A stretch of DNA of 64,000 nucleotides from Phenylobacterium sp. (GCF_004299445.1 NZ_SCTC01000017.1:1-64000), one strand, 5' to 3'; positions 25,921 through 35,729 are shown, counted from the stretch's first letter. Numbers and translations are program-made. The notes: generated from the sequence alone by a model not told the origin.

Positions 25921-27057
25921 ATGCCGACACGCCGAACGATCCTGGAAGTCCTGATGGGGGGCGGCGCCCTGGCCGCCGCAGGCTGCGCCTCCAGCGGGGG
26001 GCCCGATCCTGCCGCGGCCTGGCGCAATCCTGGCGCGGGCGAGCGCGATCCGCGCCGCTGGGCGCTGGCGCATGCGATCCTCGCGCCCAATCCGCACAAT
26101 CGCCAGCCCTGGCTGGTCGACCTGCCCGGGACGGACGAAATCGTCTTCTATGCCGACACCACCCGCCTGCTGCCGGCCACCGATCCGCCGAACCGCCAGA
26201 TCACCCTCGGCTGCGGCGCGTTCCTCGAGCTTCTCGACCTGGCGGCGCGCGAACGCGGCCTGCGGGCCGATATCACGCTCTGGCCCCAGGGCGAGCCGCA
26301 GCCGGTCCTGGACGCGCGGCCCGTGGCGCACGTGCGCCTGGTCGCCGACGGCGCAGTGCAGCCCGATCCGCTTTTCCGCCAGATCACCGCCCGGCACACC
26401 AGTCGCGAGCCCTACGATCTCGCGTCGCCGCCCGCCGCGAATGACCTCGCCCGCGTGGTCGCGGCGGCCCCGTCACCCCTCACCGCCGCGGCGGTCACCG
26501 ACAAGACCGGGGTCGAACGCCTCATCGACATCGGCTCGCGCGGCTTCGCCCGCGAGATGACCACCGCCGCCGCGGCGCAGGAATCGGCGCGGCTCACCCG
26601 CATCGGGCCCGCTGAGATCGCCCGCCACCGGGATGGCATCGCGCTCAAGGGGCCGTTCCTGGAGGGCATGGCGGCGATCGGCCTGCTGACGCGCGAGACG
26701 ATGGGCGACCCGACATCGTTCGCCACCCGCAGCGCCATCGACATGTTCGGCAAGACCATCGCCGCGACCCCCGCCTTCGTGTGGCTGAAGGGGCCCGACA
26801 ACAGCCGCGCGACTCAGATCGCGAGCGGCCGGGCCTATGCGCGGATGCACTTGACGGCGACCGCGCTGGGCCTGTCGATGCAGCCTTGGAGCATGACGCT
26901 GCAGGAGTTCCCCGAGATGGCCGAGCTGTATCGCGAGACCCAGGCCGCCCTGGGCGCGAGCCCGCAGGCGCCGCTGCAGATGCTGGTCCGGATCGGCAAG
27001 GCCAAGCCCGTGGAGCCCGCGCCGCGTCGGGGCCTCGCCCAGCACATCCGGGCATGA
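25921..27057 (+). CDS. Tat-exported nitroreductase-family protein (Acg-like)
   Basis: A 378-residue protein with a twin-arginine signal (MPTRRTILEVLMGGGALAAAGC), which may also be a lipobox. The nitroreductase-like FMN fold follows: AILAPNPHNRQPWLVDLP is the typical 'SPHNTQPW' element of Acg-type proteins, with RHTSREPY and LTATALGLSMQPWSMTLQEFPE further on. Such proteins bind FMN, and some are thought to hold it rather than turn over substrate. Expression is probably under the downstream MarR, whose ATG overlaps this stop by four bases, through the paired operator upstream. Confidence 0.87.
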   Translation: MPTRRTILEVLMGGGALAAAGCASSGGPDPAAAWRNPGAGERDPRRWALAHAILAPNPHNRQPWLVDLPGTDEIVFYADTTRLLPATDPPNRQITLGCGAFLELLDLAARERGLRADITLWPQGEPQPVLDARPVAHVRLVADGAVQPDPLFRQITARHTSREPYDLASPPAANDLARVVAAAPSPLTAAAVTDKTGVERLIDIGSRGFAREMTTAAAAQESARLTRIGPAEIARHRDGIALKGPFLEGMAAIGLLTRETMGDPTSFATRSAIDMFGKTIAATPAFVWLKGPDNSRATQIASGRAYARMHLTATALGLSMQPWSMTLQEFPEMAELYRETQAALGASPQAPLQMLVRIGKAKPVEPAPRRGLAQHIRA

Positions 27058-27503
27058 CGCCGCCGAACGACCCCACGGCCTTCGTCTTCTTCAACGAGGT
27101 CGCGATCATCGAGCATCTGTCGCGAACCGCCGCCGAGCGCGTGTTGCCGGAGGGCCTGTCGCTGGCCGGATTCACGGTGCTGAACCACATGGTCCGGCTG
27201 GGTCACGAGCGGCGGGCCCCGGCGCAGATCGCCAACGCGGTCCAGGTCACCAAGGGCGCCATGACCGGCACGTTGAAGCGGCTGGAGGCCGGCGGCTGGA
27301 TCCGTGTCGACCCCGATCCCGATGACGGACGCGGCAAGACCGTGACGGTTACCCCAGCAGGCAAAGCGGTGCGCGAGGCGGCCATCGCCAACCTGGGCCC
27401 GTTGTTCGGAGACCTGCTCCGCGAGGTGGACCTGGAGATGCTCGCCGCCGTGCTGCCGACCTTGCAGCATGTGCGCCGGGTGCTGGATGCGGCGCGGGAT
27501 TAG
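27054..27503 (+). CDS. MarR-family regulator
   Basis: A winged-helix regulator of 149 residues. The recognition region is QIANAVQVTKGAMTGTLKRLEAGGWI, and the wing follows as VDPDPDDGRGKTVTVTPAGKA. It overlaps the nitroreductase stop (ATGA), so regulator and target form one operon, as is common for self-regulated MarR proteins. Its stop codon overlaps that of the convergent M48 peptidase. The likely ligand is a phenolic or nitroaromatic compound, by analogy only. Confidence 0.92.
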   Translation: MTPPNDPTAFVFFNEVAIIEHLSRTAAERVLPEGLSLAGFTVLNHMVRLGHERRAPAQIANAVQVTKGAMTGTLKRLEAGGWIRVDPDPDDGRGKTVTVTPAGKAVREAAIANLGPLFGDLLREVDLEMLAAVLPTLQHVRRVLDAARD

Positions 27504-28261
27504 GCGCCGACGGCGATCTTCAACGCCTCCAGGCGGCGATCGTCGGCGGGGTGGGTCGACATCACTTCCGGAGGCTTCGCCGCGTCGTCGGCGCGCGCGA
27601 TCATCCGCTCCCAGAAGCGGATCGCCGCCGCCGGGTCCTTACCGGCCTTGCGCATGAGATCGACGCCCACGCGGTCGGCCTCCAGTTCGTGCTTGCGGGA
27701 GTAGGGCAGGATCACGCCCAGGGTGGCGCCAACCCCCAGCGCGGCGCCGATCTCGTCGGTCCACTCGCCCGCCTCCTGGGCGATCAGCATCTGGGCGACG
27801 GCGACGCCGGCCTTCACCGCGACCTCCTGGCTCATCCGCTCGGCCGAATGTCGGGCGATCACATGGCCCACCTCGTGACCCAGGACCGAGGCCACCTCGT
27901 CGTCGCTGCCGGCCAGCTCCAGCAGGCCGCGGAAGAACCCCACCTTGCCGTTCGGCAGGACGAAGGCGTTGAGTTCGGGGCTGTCCAGGACCTTGAACGA
28001 CCAGTCGAGATCGTCCCGCCCCGCCGCCTTCACCAGCGGCGCGCCGATCCGGGCCAGCCGGGCGTGGGCCGCGGGATCGGCCACGGGCGGGACCTTGGCC
28101 ACCACCTCGTTCCACGTCTGGTCGGCGAAGCTCACCAGCTGGGCGTCGTCCACCAACACCAGTTGGCGCCGCCCTGTCGCGGCGTTCTCGCTGCAGCCCG
28201 CGAGGCCGGCCGCGCCCAGCGCCGCCATGAACCCCCGCCGGGAAAAGCAGCGCCCGCACAT
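27500..28261 (-). CDS. M48-family zinc metallopeptidase, lipoprotein
   Basis: The 253-residue protein begins with an RR-containing signal (FSRRGFMAALGAAGLAGC) that combines a Tat-like motif with a lipobox. The zinc site is VLGHEVGHVIARHS (HExxH) with the third ligand in HELEADRVGVDLM, the M48 (Oma1/LoiP/BepA) pattern. It probably works in the periplasm on outer-membrane or misfolded proteins. It starts at the base where hslU ends (ATG begins on the last base of the stop), suggesting cotranscription with hslU. Confidence 0.92.
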   Translation of the reverse strand: MCGRCFSRRGFMAALGAAGLAGCSENAATGRRQLVLVDDAQLVSFADQTWNEVVAKVPPVADPAAHARLARIGAPLVKAAGRDDLDWSFKVLDSPELNAFVLPNGKVGFFRGLLELAGSDDEVASVLGHEVGHVIARHSAERMSQEVAVKAGVAVAQMLIAQEAGEWTDEIGAALGVGATLGVILPYSRKHELEADRVGVDLMRKAGKDPAAAIRFWERMIARADDAAKPPEVMSTHPADDRRLEALKIAVGA

Positions 28262-29559
28262 CAGAGGATGAACTTCGACAGGTCGGCGTTCTTCGACAGC
28301 TCGCCGATGCGGCTTTCCACATAGGCCGCGTCGACCGTGATGGTCTCGCCTGTGCGGTCCGCAGCGGTGAAGCTGATGTCCTCCATCACCCGCTCGAGCA
28401 CGGTCTGCAGCCGGCGCGCGCCGATGTTTTCCACGGCGCCGTTCACGGCCACGGCGGCGTCGGCCAGGGCGTCGTAGGCGTCCTCTGTGAAGGCGAGCGT
28501 CACGCCCTCGGTGGCCAGCAGGGCCTGGTGCTGGCGGATCAGGTTGGCCTCGGGCTCGACCAGGATGCGCCGCAGGTCGCTGCGGGTCAGCGCCTTCAGC
28601 TCCACCCGGATCGGGAGGCGGCCCTGCAGTTCGGGCAGCAGGTCGGACGGCTTGGCCACGTGGAACGCGCCCGAGGCGATGAACAGGATGTGGTCGGTCT
28701 TCACCGGGCCATGCTTGGTCGAGACGGTGGTGCCCTCGATCAGCGGCAGCAGGTCGCGCTGCACGCCCTCCCGGGAAACGTCGGCGCCCGCCCGATCCTG
28801 GCGGCTGGCCACCTTGTCGATCTCGTCCAGGAAGACGATACCCTCGTTCTCAGCCAACGCCAGAGCCTCGGTGGTCAGCGCCTCCTGGTCGACCAGCTTG
28901 TCGCTTTCCTCGGCGATCAGCGGGGCCCAGGCCCCGGAGACGGTGGTCTTGTGGGTCTTGGTGCGCCCGCCGAACGCCTTGCCCAGCATGTCGCCGAGGT
29001 TGAGCATGCCCATGTTGGGCTGGCCCGGGATGTCCATCATGGGCAGCGACGGCGCGCTCTCGGCGAGCTGCAGCTCGACCTCCTTGTCGTCCAGCTCGCC
29101 TGCGCGCAGCTTCTTGCGGAAGCTCTCGCGGGCGGCAGTGGAGCCAGGGCCGGTGAGGGCGTCCAGGATGCGCTCCTCGGCGGCGGCTTCGGCGCGGGCG
29201 CGCACGCCGGCGCGGCGCTTGTCGCGGACCATGGCGATGGCGCTCTCGACCAGGTCGCGGACGATCTGGTCCACGTCACGGCCGACGTAGCCGACCTCGG
29301 TGAACTTGGTGGCCTCGACCTTCAGGAAGGGCGCCTGGGCCAGCTTGGCCAGCCGGCGCGCAATCTCGGTCTTCCCGACGCCGGTGGGGCCGATCATCAG
29401 GATGTTCTTGGGCGTCACCTCGTCGCGCAGGTCATCAGGCACGCGGCGGCGACGCCAGCGGTTGCGCAGGGCCACGGCGACCGCCTTCTTGGCCTCGTTC
29501 TGGCCGACGATGTAGCGGTCGAGTTCGGAGACGATCTCGCGGGGGGAAAATTCGGTCAT
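28261..29559 (-). CDS. hslU: ATP-dependent protease ATPase subunit HslU
   Basis: The 432-residue AAA+ unfoldase has Walker [14 protein letters not shown] and Walker [10 protein letters not shown]. The I domain follows Walker A (about residues 110-240). The C-terminus ends [10 protein letters not shown], the tail that docks in and activates HslV. Together with HslV it degrades misfolded proteins. In most relatives hslV lies immediately upstream; here a double NTF2-like gene separates them. Confidence 0.97.
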   Translation of the reverse strand: MTEFSPREIVSELDRYIVGQNEAKKAVAVALRNRWRRRRVPDDLRDEVTPKNILMIGPTGVGKTEIARRLAKLAQAPFLKVEATKFTEVGYVGRDVDQIVRDLVESAIAMVRDKRRAGVRARAEAAAEERILDALTGPGSTAARESFRKKLRAGELDDKEVELQLAESAPSLPMMDIPGQPNMGMLNLGDMLGKAFGGRTKTHKTTVSGAWAPLIAEESDKLVDQEALTTEALALAENEGIVFLDEIDKVASRQDRAGADVSREGVQRDLLPLIEGTTVSTKHGPVKTDHILFIASGAFHVAKPSDLLPELQGRLPIRVELKALTRSDLRRILVEPEANLIRQHQALLATEGVTLAFTEDAYDALADAAVAVNGAVENIGARRLQTVLERVMEDISFTAADRTGETITVDAAYVESRIGELSKNADLSKFIL

Positions 29560-29575
29560 GTACCCAGTCAGATAG

Positions 29576-30583
29576 TCACGAGGCGGGGGCTGCGACAGGC
29601 GGCGTCTTCAGGGGCGGCGCGGGCAGCAGCACGTCGTAGAGCAACCGCCAGCCCGCCTTGTCGTCGCGCCAGACGCGGACGTAGTGCGCGCGCTGCGCCG
29701 AGCCGTCCTGCGCCGTCCACGCCGCGGCGCCGTAGGTCCAGGCCAGGTCGCCGGCGCTGGAGGCCGAGCCGCCCAGCGGCGAGAACGCGATGGATGCGGC
29801 GCGCGTGGCCAGCTCGGTCTCGATCTCGGCGCGGTTGGCGGGCGGTTTGGCGCGGGAGCCCACGATCCGGCCGTCCTCGGCGACGACGGCCAGGTAGGCG
29901 GCCTTCACGTCGGTCTTCGCCGCGTCGTGCAGCGCCCGCTCGGCGGCGGCGACCTCGGCCATCGCCTTGGCGGGCGAGCCGGCCCGGCGGGTCGAGAGTT
30001 TGGCGTAGGCGGTGGGCGAGTCCTTGGGCGCGGCGCCGGTCGTGTCGCTGGGCGGGCCGCCGTCGTAGAGCCACTTCCACGAGCCATCCGGCTGCTTGCC
30101 CCAGACGGTGAAGTAGTAGCCGCGCGGCTGTCCGTCGAAGGTGTAGGGCCCGGTGGTGAAACCCAGGTCGCCCGAGCGCGCGATCCCCGCCCAGAGCGGC
30201 CACCACACGAGGGGCTTGCCCTTGGGCCGCGGCTCGCCGAACGCCGCCCTGGCCAGGATCGGCTCTGGGCCGAAGACGATGCCGTCGGGCGCCGAATGCT
30301 TGAAGAAGCTGGCCTGCACGCCCAGCTCGAGCCCGTCCGCCGCGAAGGCCCGCTCGGCGGCGACCACAGGGGCGGGCGTGATCTCGGCGGCGAGCGCCGG
30401 GGAGGCGAGGAGAGCAAGGCTCAGTGCGACCGCAACGCCCCCTCCACCCCTTCGGGGTCCCCCTCCCCCGCAAGCGGGTGAGGAACTAGGAGCGATCGAT
30501 CCGCTCGAGTTCCTCCCCCATGCAATGGGGGAGGGGGACCCCGAAGGGGTGGAGGGGGCGCTGGAACGCTCAGAGCACCTCAA
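29576..30583 (-). CDS. exported tandem NTF2-like (DUF4440/SnoaL-type) protein with repeat-derived N-terminus
   Basis: The mature part carries a signal-like hydrophobic stretch ([15 protein letters not shown]) followed by two related alpha+beta domains. They end in matching strands: [21 protein letters not shown] and [20 protein letters not shown]. That pattern is typical of NTF2/DUF4440 domains. The 5' end is odd: there is no ATG, GTG or TTG near the hydrophobic stretch, and the only in-frame start is TTG at 30583, inside the hslV 3' end. The first 45 codons would then be the palindromic repeat at 30436-30562 in translation. Either the repeat replaced the original start, or a non-standard start is used. 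Confidence 0.7.
   Translation of the reverse strand: MRCSERSSAPSTPSGSPSPIAWGRNSSGSIAPSSSPACGGGGPRRGGGGVAVALSLALLASPALAAEITPAPVVAAERAFAADGLELGVQASFFKHSAPDGIVFGPEPILARAAFGEPRPKGKPLVWWPLWAGIARSGDLGFTTGPYTFDGQPRGYYFTVWGKQPDGSWKWLYDGGPPSDTTGAAPKDSPTAYAKLSTRRAGSPAKAMAEVAAAERALHDAAKTDVKAAYLAVVAEDGRIVGSRAKPPANRAEIETELATRAASIAFSPLGGSASSAGDLAWTYGAAAWTAQDGSAQRAHYVRVWRDDKAGWRLLYDVLLPAPPLKTPPVAAPAS
30436..30562. repeat. 127-base compound palindromic element, copy 2
   Basis: Same family as 23785-23914 but in the opposite orientation. The reverse complement contains GGGGGAGGAAC ... GTTCCTCACCCGCTTGCGGG, closely matching copy 1. Outer arms are GCCCCCTCCACCCC and GGGGTGGAGGGGGC, and inner hairpins are CCCCTTCGGGG and CCCCCATGCAATGGGGG. 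It sits between hslV and the NTF2-like coding region and appears to form the translated 5' end of the latter. Confidence 0.85.
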
Positions 30584-31121
30584 CCGTCAGGCTCCCATTG
30601 GTGTAGACGCAGATGTCGGCGGCGATCGCCATGGCCTTGCGGGCGACCTCCTCGGCGTCCAGGCCCTCGACGTCCACCAGGGCCCGGGCGGCGGCCAGCG
30701 CATAGTTGCCGCCCGAGCCGATGGCGGCCACGCCGTGTTCGGGCTCCAGCACGTCGCCGACCCCGGTGACGGTGAGAATCTGATCCTTGTCGGCCACGAT
30801 CAGCATGGCCTCCAGGCGGCGCAGGTAACGATCCGTGCGCCAGTCCTTCGCAAGATCGACGCAGGCGCGCGCCAGCTGCTCGGGATACTGCTCCAGCTTG
30901 GCCTCCAGCCGCTCGATGAGCGTGAAGGCGTCGGCGGTGGAGCCCGCGAAGCCCGCGATCACCCGGCCGCCGGCCAACGTGCGCACCTTCTTCGCCGTGC
31001 CTTTGACGATGGTGGGGCCCATGGAGACCTGGCCGTCGCCGGCCACGACGGTCTTGCCGCCCTTGCGCACCGCCAGGATCGTGGTGCCGTGCCAGTCTGG
31101 AAAGCTTGAGTTATCTGCCAT
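30570..31121 (-). CDS. hslV: ATP-dependent protease subunit HslV
   Basis: The 183-residue threonine peptidase relates to proteasome beta subunits. The catalytic threonine is in [11 protein letters not shown] (residue 13 of the precursor), exposed after removal of a 12-residue lead. The GDGQVSMG and [16 protein letters not shown] segments are family signatures. The ATG at 31121 ([14 protein letters not shown]) is chosen because HslV propeptides are short. It forms the HslVU protease with the product of 28261-29559. Confidence 0.97.
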   Translation of the reverse strand: MADNSSFPDWHGTTILAVRKGGKTVVAGDGQVSMGPTIVKGTAKKVRTLAGGRVIAGFAGSTADAFTLIERLEAKLEQYPEQLARACVDLAKDWRTDRYLRRLEAMLIVADKDQILTVTGVGDVLEPEHGVAAIGSGGNYALAAARALVDVEGLDAEEVARKAMAIAADICVYTNGSLTVEVL

Positions 31122-31186
31122 CCGGGCCGATGTGAGGACACTGCCCGGTGAGGTCAAGTGCCCGCCCCTGCGAGGTCTTTGCGCAA

Positions 31187-31930
31187 ATGAGCTTCACGGA
31201 TGACGAGATCGAACGCTACGCGCGGCACCTCGTGCTGCGCGAGGTGGGCGGTCCGGGCCAGCAGAAGCTCAAGGCCGCCAGCGTGCTGATCGTGGGCGCG
31301 GGCGGGCTGGGCGCTCCGGCGGCGCTGTACCTGGCGGCCGCGGGCGTCGGCACGATCCTCCTGGCCGATCCTGACGAGGTGGATGTCTCGAACCTGCAGC
31401 GGCAGGTGATCTACCAGTCCGACGACCTGGGGCGGCCCAAGGTGGAGGCCGCCGCCGACCGGCTCCACGCGCTGAACCCGCATGTGTTCGTGGCGGGCTT
31501 CAACGGCGCGTTCAGCGCCGGGACGGCCGACGAGCTGGTCGAGGGCGTCGACCTGGTCCTGGACGGCACCGACGACTTCGGCGTGCGGTTCTGCGTGAAC
31601 GAGGCCTGCGTGCGCCACGGCAAGACCCTGGTGTCGGGCGCCATCGGCCGCTGGACGGGGCAGGTGGGCGTGTTCGGCCGGAAGCCCTGCTACCGCTGCC
31701 TTGTGCCCGAGATCCCGCCCGACGCGGAGACCTGCACCGCCGTGGGCGTGGTGGGCGCGCTGGCGGGCGTGGTCGGCTCGATGATGGCCCTGGAGGCCGT
31801 GAAACTGATCACCGGCGCCGGCGAGCCGCTGGCCGGGCGGCTGCTGATCTACGACGCCCTCTCCGCCGAGACCCGGACGGTGCGCGTGGCTGGCGATCCG
31901 GAGTGTCCGGTGTGCGGGAGCGCCCACTAG
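31187..31930 (+). CDS. moeB: ThiF/MoeB-family adenylyltransferase
   Basis: An E1-like protein of 247 residues. The ATP site is [21 protein letters not shown], with the arginine-bearing SNLQRQVIY and the aspartate in LDGTDDF. Two CxxC pairs (CYRC and CPVC) bind structural zinc. It adenylates the C-terminal glycine of MoaD- or ThiS-like sulfur carriers in molybdopterin or thiamin synthesis. No rhodanese domain is attached. The symbol moeB is the usual label; thiF-type function is possible because no carrier gene is nearby. Confidence 0.88.
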   Translation: MSFTDDEIERYARHLVLREVGGPGQQKLKAASVLIVGAGGLGAPAALYLAAAGVGTILLADPDEVDVSNLQRQVIYQSDDLGRPKVEAAADRLHALNPHVFVAGFNGAFSAGTADELVEGVDLVLDGTDDFGVRFCVNEACVRHGKTLVSGAIGRWTGQVGVFGRKPCYRCLVPEIPPDAETCTAVGVVGALAGVVGSMMALEAVKLITGAGEPLAGRLLIYDALSAETRTVRVAGDPECPVCGSAH

Positions 31931-31973
31931 ATACTCACATCCGCGCGCGGCGCAGGGCGTCGACTGGCGACAC

Positions 31974-33980
31974 CTAGATGTACTTCCCCACCCACCCGGT
32001 CATCTGGGTGAGGATCGTCTTCCAGGTCTCGTCTGACCAGTTGCGGTGGCCTTCGCCCTTGATCTCGAGGTGTTCGCAGGTCTTGCCGGCGGCCTTGAGG
32101 GCCTTGGCCATCAGGCGCGACTGGCGGGGGTCGACGATGGTGTCTTCGGTCCCGTGGATCAGCAGCACCGGCGCGGTGATCTCGGCGGCGCGGCGGGCGG
32201 GCGAGGCGCGCACCAGCAGGTCCTGGTCGGTCTTGGGGTGGCCCATCGAGCCGCACCAGTAAGCGTAGGCCGGGCTGTCCGCGCCGTCCTCGCGCCGGGA
32301 GAAAGCCAGCGCCTCGATCAGGTCGGCGTCGCCGGCGATCGAGACCACAGCCTTGTACATCGACGGCTGGCGCACGGCGCCCATCAGCGCCGCATAGCCG
32401 CCGTAGCTGGCCCCGCAGATCGCCAGCCGCTTCGGATCGGCGCGGCCCGAGGCGATGACCTGGGCCACCGCGTCCTCGACGTCGTCCTGCATGCGGTCGG
32501 CCCACTGGCGGCGGCCCAGCTCGGCGAACGCCTTGCCGTAGCCGCCCGAGCCGCGGAAGTTGGGTTGCAGGACCAGCCAACCCCGGGCCGCCAGCGCCTG
32601 CACCGTGACGTCGTAGTCCAGGTAGTCGCGGATCTCAGGCCCGCCGTGCGGCAACACCACCATCGGGCGCGGACCCTTGGCGACGCCGATCGGCGTGGTC
32701 AGGTAGCTGGTGATCTCGGCGCCGTCGCGGGTCTTGACCCGGATGGCCTCGGTGCTCGCCAGGCGTTCCGGCCGCAGCCAGGGCTTGGCGTGGCCCACGT
32801 ACTCCAGCGCCCGCGTCTGGCGGTCATAGACCTGGAACGACCCCGGCTCCGTTGGCCCGCTGACCTTGAGCAGCAGGCGCTTGTGGTCGAGATCGATGTC
32901 GTAGAGCTCGACGTTGCAGCTGTCCTTGAGCGCCCTGTTGATCGCCCGGAAATGCGCGCCCAGCGACGGGTCGTTGAACTGGTAGTTCAGCCGGTCGTCC
33001 CAGTAGGCGCCGCCTACGTAGCGCAGGCTCTCGTCCACGAAGGCGGTCTGCAGGTCGCGGCCGGGCCGCTCGGCGATCACCTCGCCGAAGTCGAGGCTGG
33101 CTATGTCGAAGGTGCGGATGACGCTGGTGTCCTTGCCGTCCATCCGCTGGCAGACCAGGAACACGCCGGCCTTCTGGGTGGGCGCCACGACGTCGAAATC
33201 CGGCAGCTTCTTCATCTCGTTGAGCCGCGACTTGCGGATCAGCTTCCACTCGGTCTCGCCTGGCGCGCGGCCATAGACCCAGCCGATGGTGCCGCGGGCG
33301 TTGGCGTCCATCCGCAGCATCGGCACGCCGCCCTGGGTGAGCCACGACTGGGTCGCGACCCCGCCCTGTTCCATCAGCGTCGCCTCGCCCGTGTAGACGT
33401 CGACCTTGTAGAGCCCGTAGCTGCCGCGGCTGTCGTTCCAGGCCTGCATCAGGATCGCGCGCGGGTCGTCCTTGAGGAAGTCGACGACGTGGCTGGTGTC
33501 GAAGCCCTGCTTCAGCAGGCCCTTGGCGCCCGCGAACATGATCACCGAGTCCTGGCCTTTGAGATCGACCGAGATCACGCGGCGCACGGGGATCGGCACG
33601 AAGGTGTTGTAGAACCAGACCCCGTAGGGCGCGCCCTTCTCGTCGCGGTAGAAGGTGATCCAGATCAGCAGGCGCTCGTCGTTGGCCCACTCGATCTGGC
33701 GCACGTCCTGCTCGCCGATCAGTGCGATCGCCGGCTGGGCCGCGAGATCCGACATCTTCGATAGCGCCACATAGGCGGTGGTCTTGCCGTCCTTCACCTG
33801 GGTCCGCAGGATCGCCAGCTGTTCGCCGTCGGGCGAGATGGCCGCGTCGTGGACGTGGGGCGCCTGGAGCAGCTCGTCGATGCTGGGGGGCGTAGGTTCG
33901 GCGCCCTGCGCGCGCGCCGCCGCCGACGCCAGCGCGGGCGCGGCGGCTCCGACGGCGATCATCGAACGGCGGGTCAGCAT
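31974..33980 (-). CDS. S9-family prolyl oligopeptidase-like peptidase
   Basis: The 668-residue protein has a twin-arginine signal (MLTRRSMIAVGAAAPALASAAARA), an N-terminal beta-propeller-like half and a C-terminal alpha/beta hydrolase. The catalytic triad can be read directly: Ser525 in GASYGGYAALMG, Asp613 in HGTEDTIVD and His645 in GEGHRNW. The family includes acylaminoacyl and dipeptidyl peptidases; with a signal this one probably digests peptides in the periplasm. It stands alone, convergent with moeB. Confidence 0.93.
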   Translation of the reverse strand: MLTRRSMIAVGAAAPALASAAARAQGAEPTPPSIDELLQAPHVHDAAISPDGEQLAILRTQVKDGKTTAYVALSKMSDLAAQPAIALIGEQDVRQIEWANDERLLIWITFYRDEKGAPYGVWFYNTFVPIPVRRVISVDLKGQDSVIMFAGAKGLLKQGFDTSHVVDFLKDDPRAILMQAWNDSRGSYGLYKVDVYTGEATLMEQGGVATQSWLTQGGVPMLRMDANARGTIGWVYGRAPGETEWKLIRKSRLNEMKKLPDFDVVAPTQKAGVFLVCQRMDGKDTSVIRTFDIASLDFGEVIAERPGRDLQTAFVDESLRYVGGAYWDDRLNYQFNDPSLGAHFRAINRALKDSCNVELYDIDLDHKRLLLKVSGPTEPGSFQVYDRQTRALEYVGHAKPWLRPERLASTEAIRVKTRDGAEITSYLTTPIGVAKGPRPMVVLPHGGPEIRDYLDYDVTVQALAARGWLVLQPNFRGSGGYGKAFAELGRRQWADRMQDDVEDAVAQVIASGRADPKRLAICGASYGGYAALMGAVRQPSMYKAVVSIAGDADLIEALAFSRREDGADSPAYAYWCGSMGHPKTDQDLLVRASPARRAAEITAPVLLIHGTEDTIVDPRQSRLMAKALKAAGKTCEHLEIKGEGHRNWSDETWKTILTQMTGWVGKYI

Positions 33981-34078
33981 AAGGCGGCGGGAAGCCCCGT
34001 AACTCGGTTACGGAATAGTCTCTGGCAGCGGGCGAACGTCAATCTGTCGGAGCCTGAGGCGCGACGAACGGCGCGCCG

Positions 34079-35065
34079 TCAGAGCATCTGCGGCAGGACG
34101 CGGTCGGGCGGGCGGTGGCCGTCCATCCAGGTCTTGATGTTGATGATCACCTTCTCGCCCATGTCGACGCGCGCTTCGACCGTGGCCGAGCCCATGTGCG
34201 GCAGCAGCACAGCCTGGGGCAGCTTGAGCAGCTTGGGATTGATCCGCGGCTCCTGTTCGAAGACGTCGAGGCCGCAGCCCGCGATCTTGCCCTCGGCCAG
34301 CAGGTCGGCCAGCGCCTGTTCGTCGATGATGGAGCCGCGGGCGGTGTTGATCACCACGGCGTGGGGCTGCAGCAGTCTGAGCCGACGGGCGGACAACAGG
34401 TGGTAGCTGGAGGGCGTGGCCGGCGTATGCACCGAGACGATGTCCACCCGGGCCAGCATCTGGTCCAGGCTGTCCCAGTACGTCGCCTCGAGCTCGTCCG
34501 AGACCACGTGGCTGACGGGCTTGCGGTTGTGGTAGTGGATCTGCAGGCCGAACGCCTTGGCGCGGCGCGCCACCGAGGCGCCGATCCGGCCCATTCCGAT
34601 GATCCCCAGCCGCTTTCCCGTGATCCGGCGGCCCAGCATCCAGGTGGGCGCCCAGCCGGTGAACTCGCCCGACTGCACGGCGTTGGCGCCCTCGATCACC
34701 CGCCGCAGCGTCGCCATGATCAGGGTCATGGTCAGGTCGGCGGTGTCCTCGGTCAGCACGCCCGGCGTGTTGGTGACGATGATGCCCCTGGCGTTGGCGG
34801 CGGCCACGTCGATGTGATCCACGCCCGCGCCGAAGTTGGCGATCAGCTTGAGCCGCTCGCCGGCCTTCTCGATCAGGCCGGCGTCGATCTTGTCGGTGAT
34901 CGTGGACGACAGAACGTCGCAGCGCCCGACCGCATCGATGAGGTTCTTTCGGCTCATCGGCTCGTCGGAGATGTTGAGTTCGGTGTCGAAAAGCTCCCGC
35001 ATCCGGGTCTCGACCGGATCCGGCAGTTTGCGGGTGACGATGACTTTCGGCTTGCGGGTCGGCAT
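34079..35065 (-). CDS. D-2-hydroxyacid dehydrogenase (glyoxylate/hydroxypyruvate reductase type)
   Basis: A 328-residue NAD(P)-dependent dehydrogenase. The dinucleotide motif is GIIGMGRIGASVARR. The catalytic arginine is in INTARGSIIDE, the glutamate in GLDVFEQEPRI and the histidine in LLPHMGSAT. GAGVDHIDVAAANARGI and NTPGVLTEDTAD are typical of GyaR/GrhA glyoxylate reductases. The HNRKP after the Rossmann strand suggests preference for NADPH. The gene is monocistronic. Confidence 0.92.
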   Translation of the reverse strand: MPTRKPKVIVTRKLPDPVETRMRELFDTELNISDEPMSRKNLIDAVGRCDVLSSTITDKIDAGLIEKAGERLKLIANFGAGVDHIDVAAANARGIIVTNTPGVLTEDTADLTMTLIMATLRRVIEGANAVQSGEFTGWAPTWMLGRRITGKRLGIIGMGRIGASVARRAKAFGLQIHYHNRKPVSHVVSDELEATYWDSLDQMLARVDIVSVHTPATPSSYHLLSARRLRLLQPHAVVINTARGSIIDEQALADLLAEGKIAGCGLDVFEQEPRINPKLLKLPQAVLLPHMGSATVEARVDMGEKVIINIKTWMDGHRPPDRVLPQML

Positions 35066-35177
35066 GTGCCTACGGGAAAAAGGTCGGGCGACGTCCGCCT
35101 CGATCTGAGGGGCGCGGCGCGCTGAATTGCGGAACCCTTAGCAGGGGGGCCACGCACGGCCAAGGCGAGGCGACGGG

Positions 35178-35693
35178 TTGAGTACCTCTAGGGCAAGGGC
35201 GCTGACGAGCGGGGTGCTGGCCGCGATGATCCTCGCGGGGCCCGCCGCGACCCAGGCGGCCGACCGGCCGACACCATCCGGCTATGCGGTGCCGCGCTAT
35301 GTGACGCTGAAGTTCGGCAAGGTGAACGCCCGCGCCGGCCCCGGCGACGACCATCGCCTGCTGTGGGTCTATCGCACCAAGGGCCTGCCGGTGCAGGTGG
35401 TGGCCGAGACCAGCGAGTGGCGGCGTGTGTGCGATCCCGAAGGCGGGTTGGCCTGGGTGCACAAGCGCGTGACCGACGGCCGGCGCGCGGTGATCAACCT
35501 TCAGAACCGTCCCGCGCCCCTCTACCGGAAGCCCAAGGCGGGGGCGGAAGCTGCGGCGTTCCTCAACGTCCGGGCGATGGCCGCTCTGGACCGCTGCGAG
35601 AAGGGCTGGTGCAAGGTCAAGGCCGACGGCGCCTCGGGCTGGTCCCGCCAGGGCGCCCTCTGGGGAACCGCCGACCCGCCGCAGTGCCGGTGA
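35178..35693 (+). CDS. exported SH3-domain protein
   Basis: A protein of 171 residues with a signal peptide (cleavage probably after ATQAA) and two bacterial SH3-type modules. The first is VTLKFGKVNARAGPGDDHRLLW and the second begins at INLQNRPAPLYRKPKAGAEAAA; each ends with a W/G turn (GLAWVHKRV, GWCKVKADGASGWSRQGALWG). Such modules usually bind peptidoglycan or peptides in the envelope. The start is TTG 35178; I see no ATG that keeps a full signal. Function beyond this is unknown. Confidence 0.83.
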   Translation: MSTSRARALTSGVLAAMILAGPAATQAADRPTPSGYAVPRYVTLKFGKVNARAGPGDDHRLLWVYRTKGLPVQVVAETSEWRRVCDPEGGLAWVHKRVTDGRRAVINLQNRPAPLYRKPKAGAEAAAFLNVRAMAALDRCEKGWCKVKADGASGWSRQGALWGTADPPQCR

Positions 35694-35710
35694 CGCGACC
35701 GCTCCCGATT

Positions 35711-35729
35711 CCCAAAGAAATTGGGTTTT
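35711..35729 (+). terminator. hairpin and T-run after the SH3 gene
   Basis: CCCAA (35711-35715) pairs with TTGGG (35721-35725) across AGAAA, followed by TTTT. The stem is short, but the T-run and the position 18 bases after the SH3 stop fit an intrinsic terminator separating this gene from the fab operon. Confidence 0.5.
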
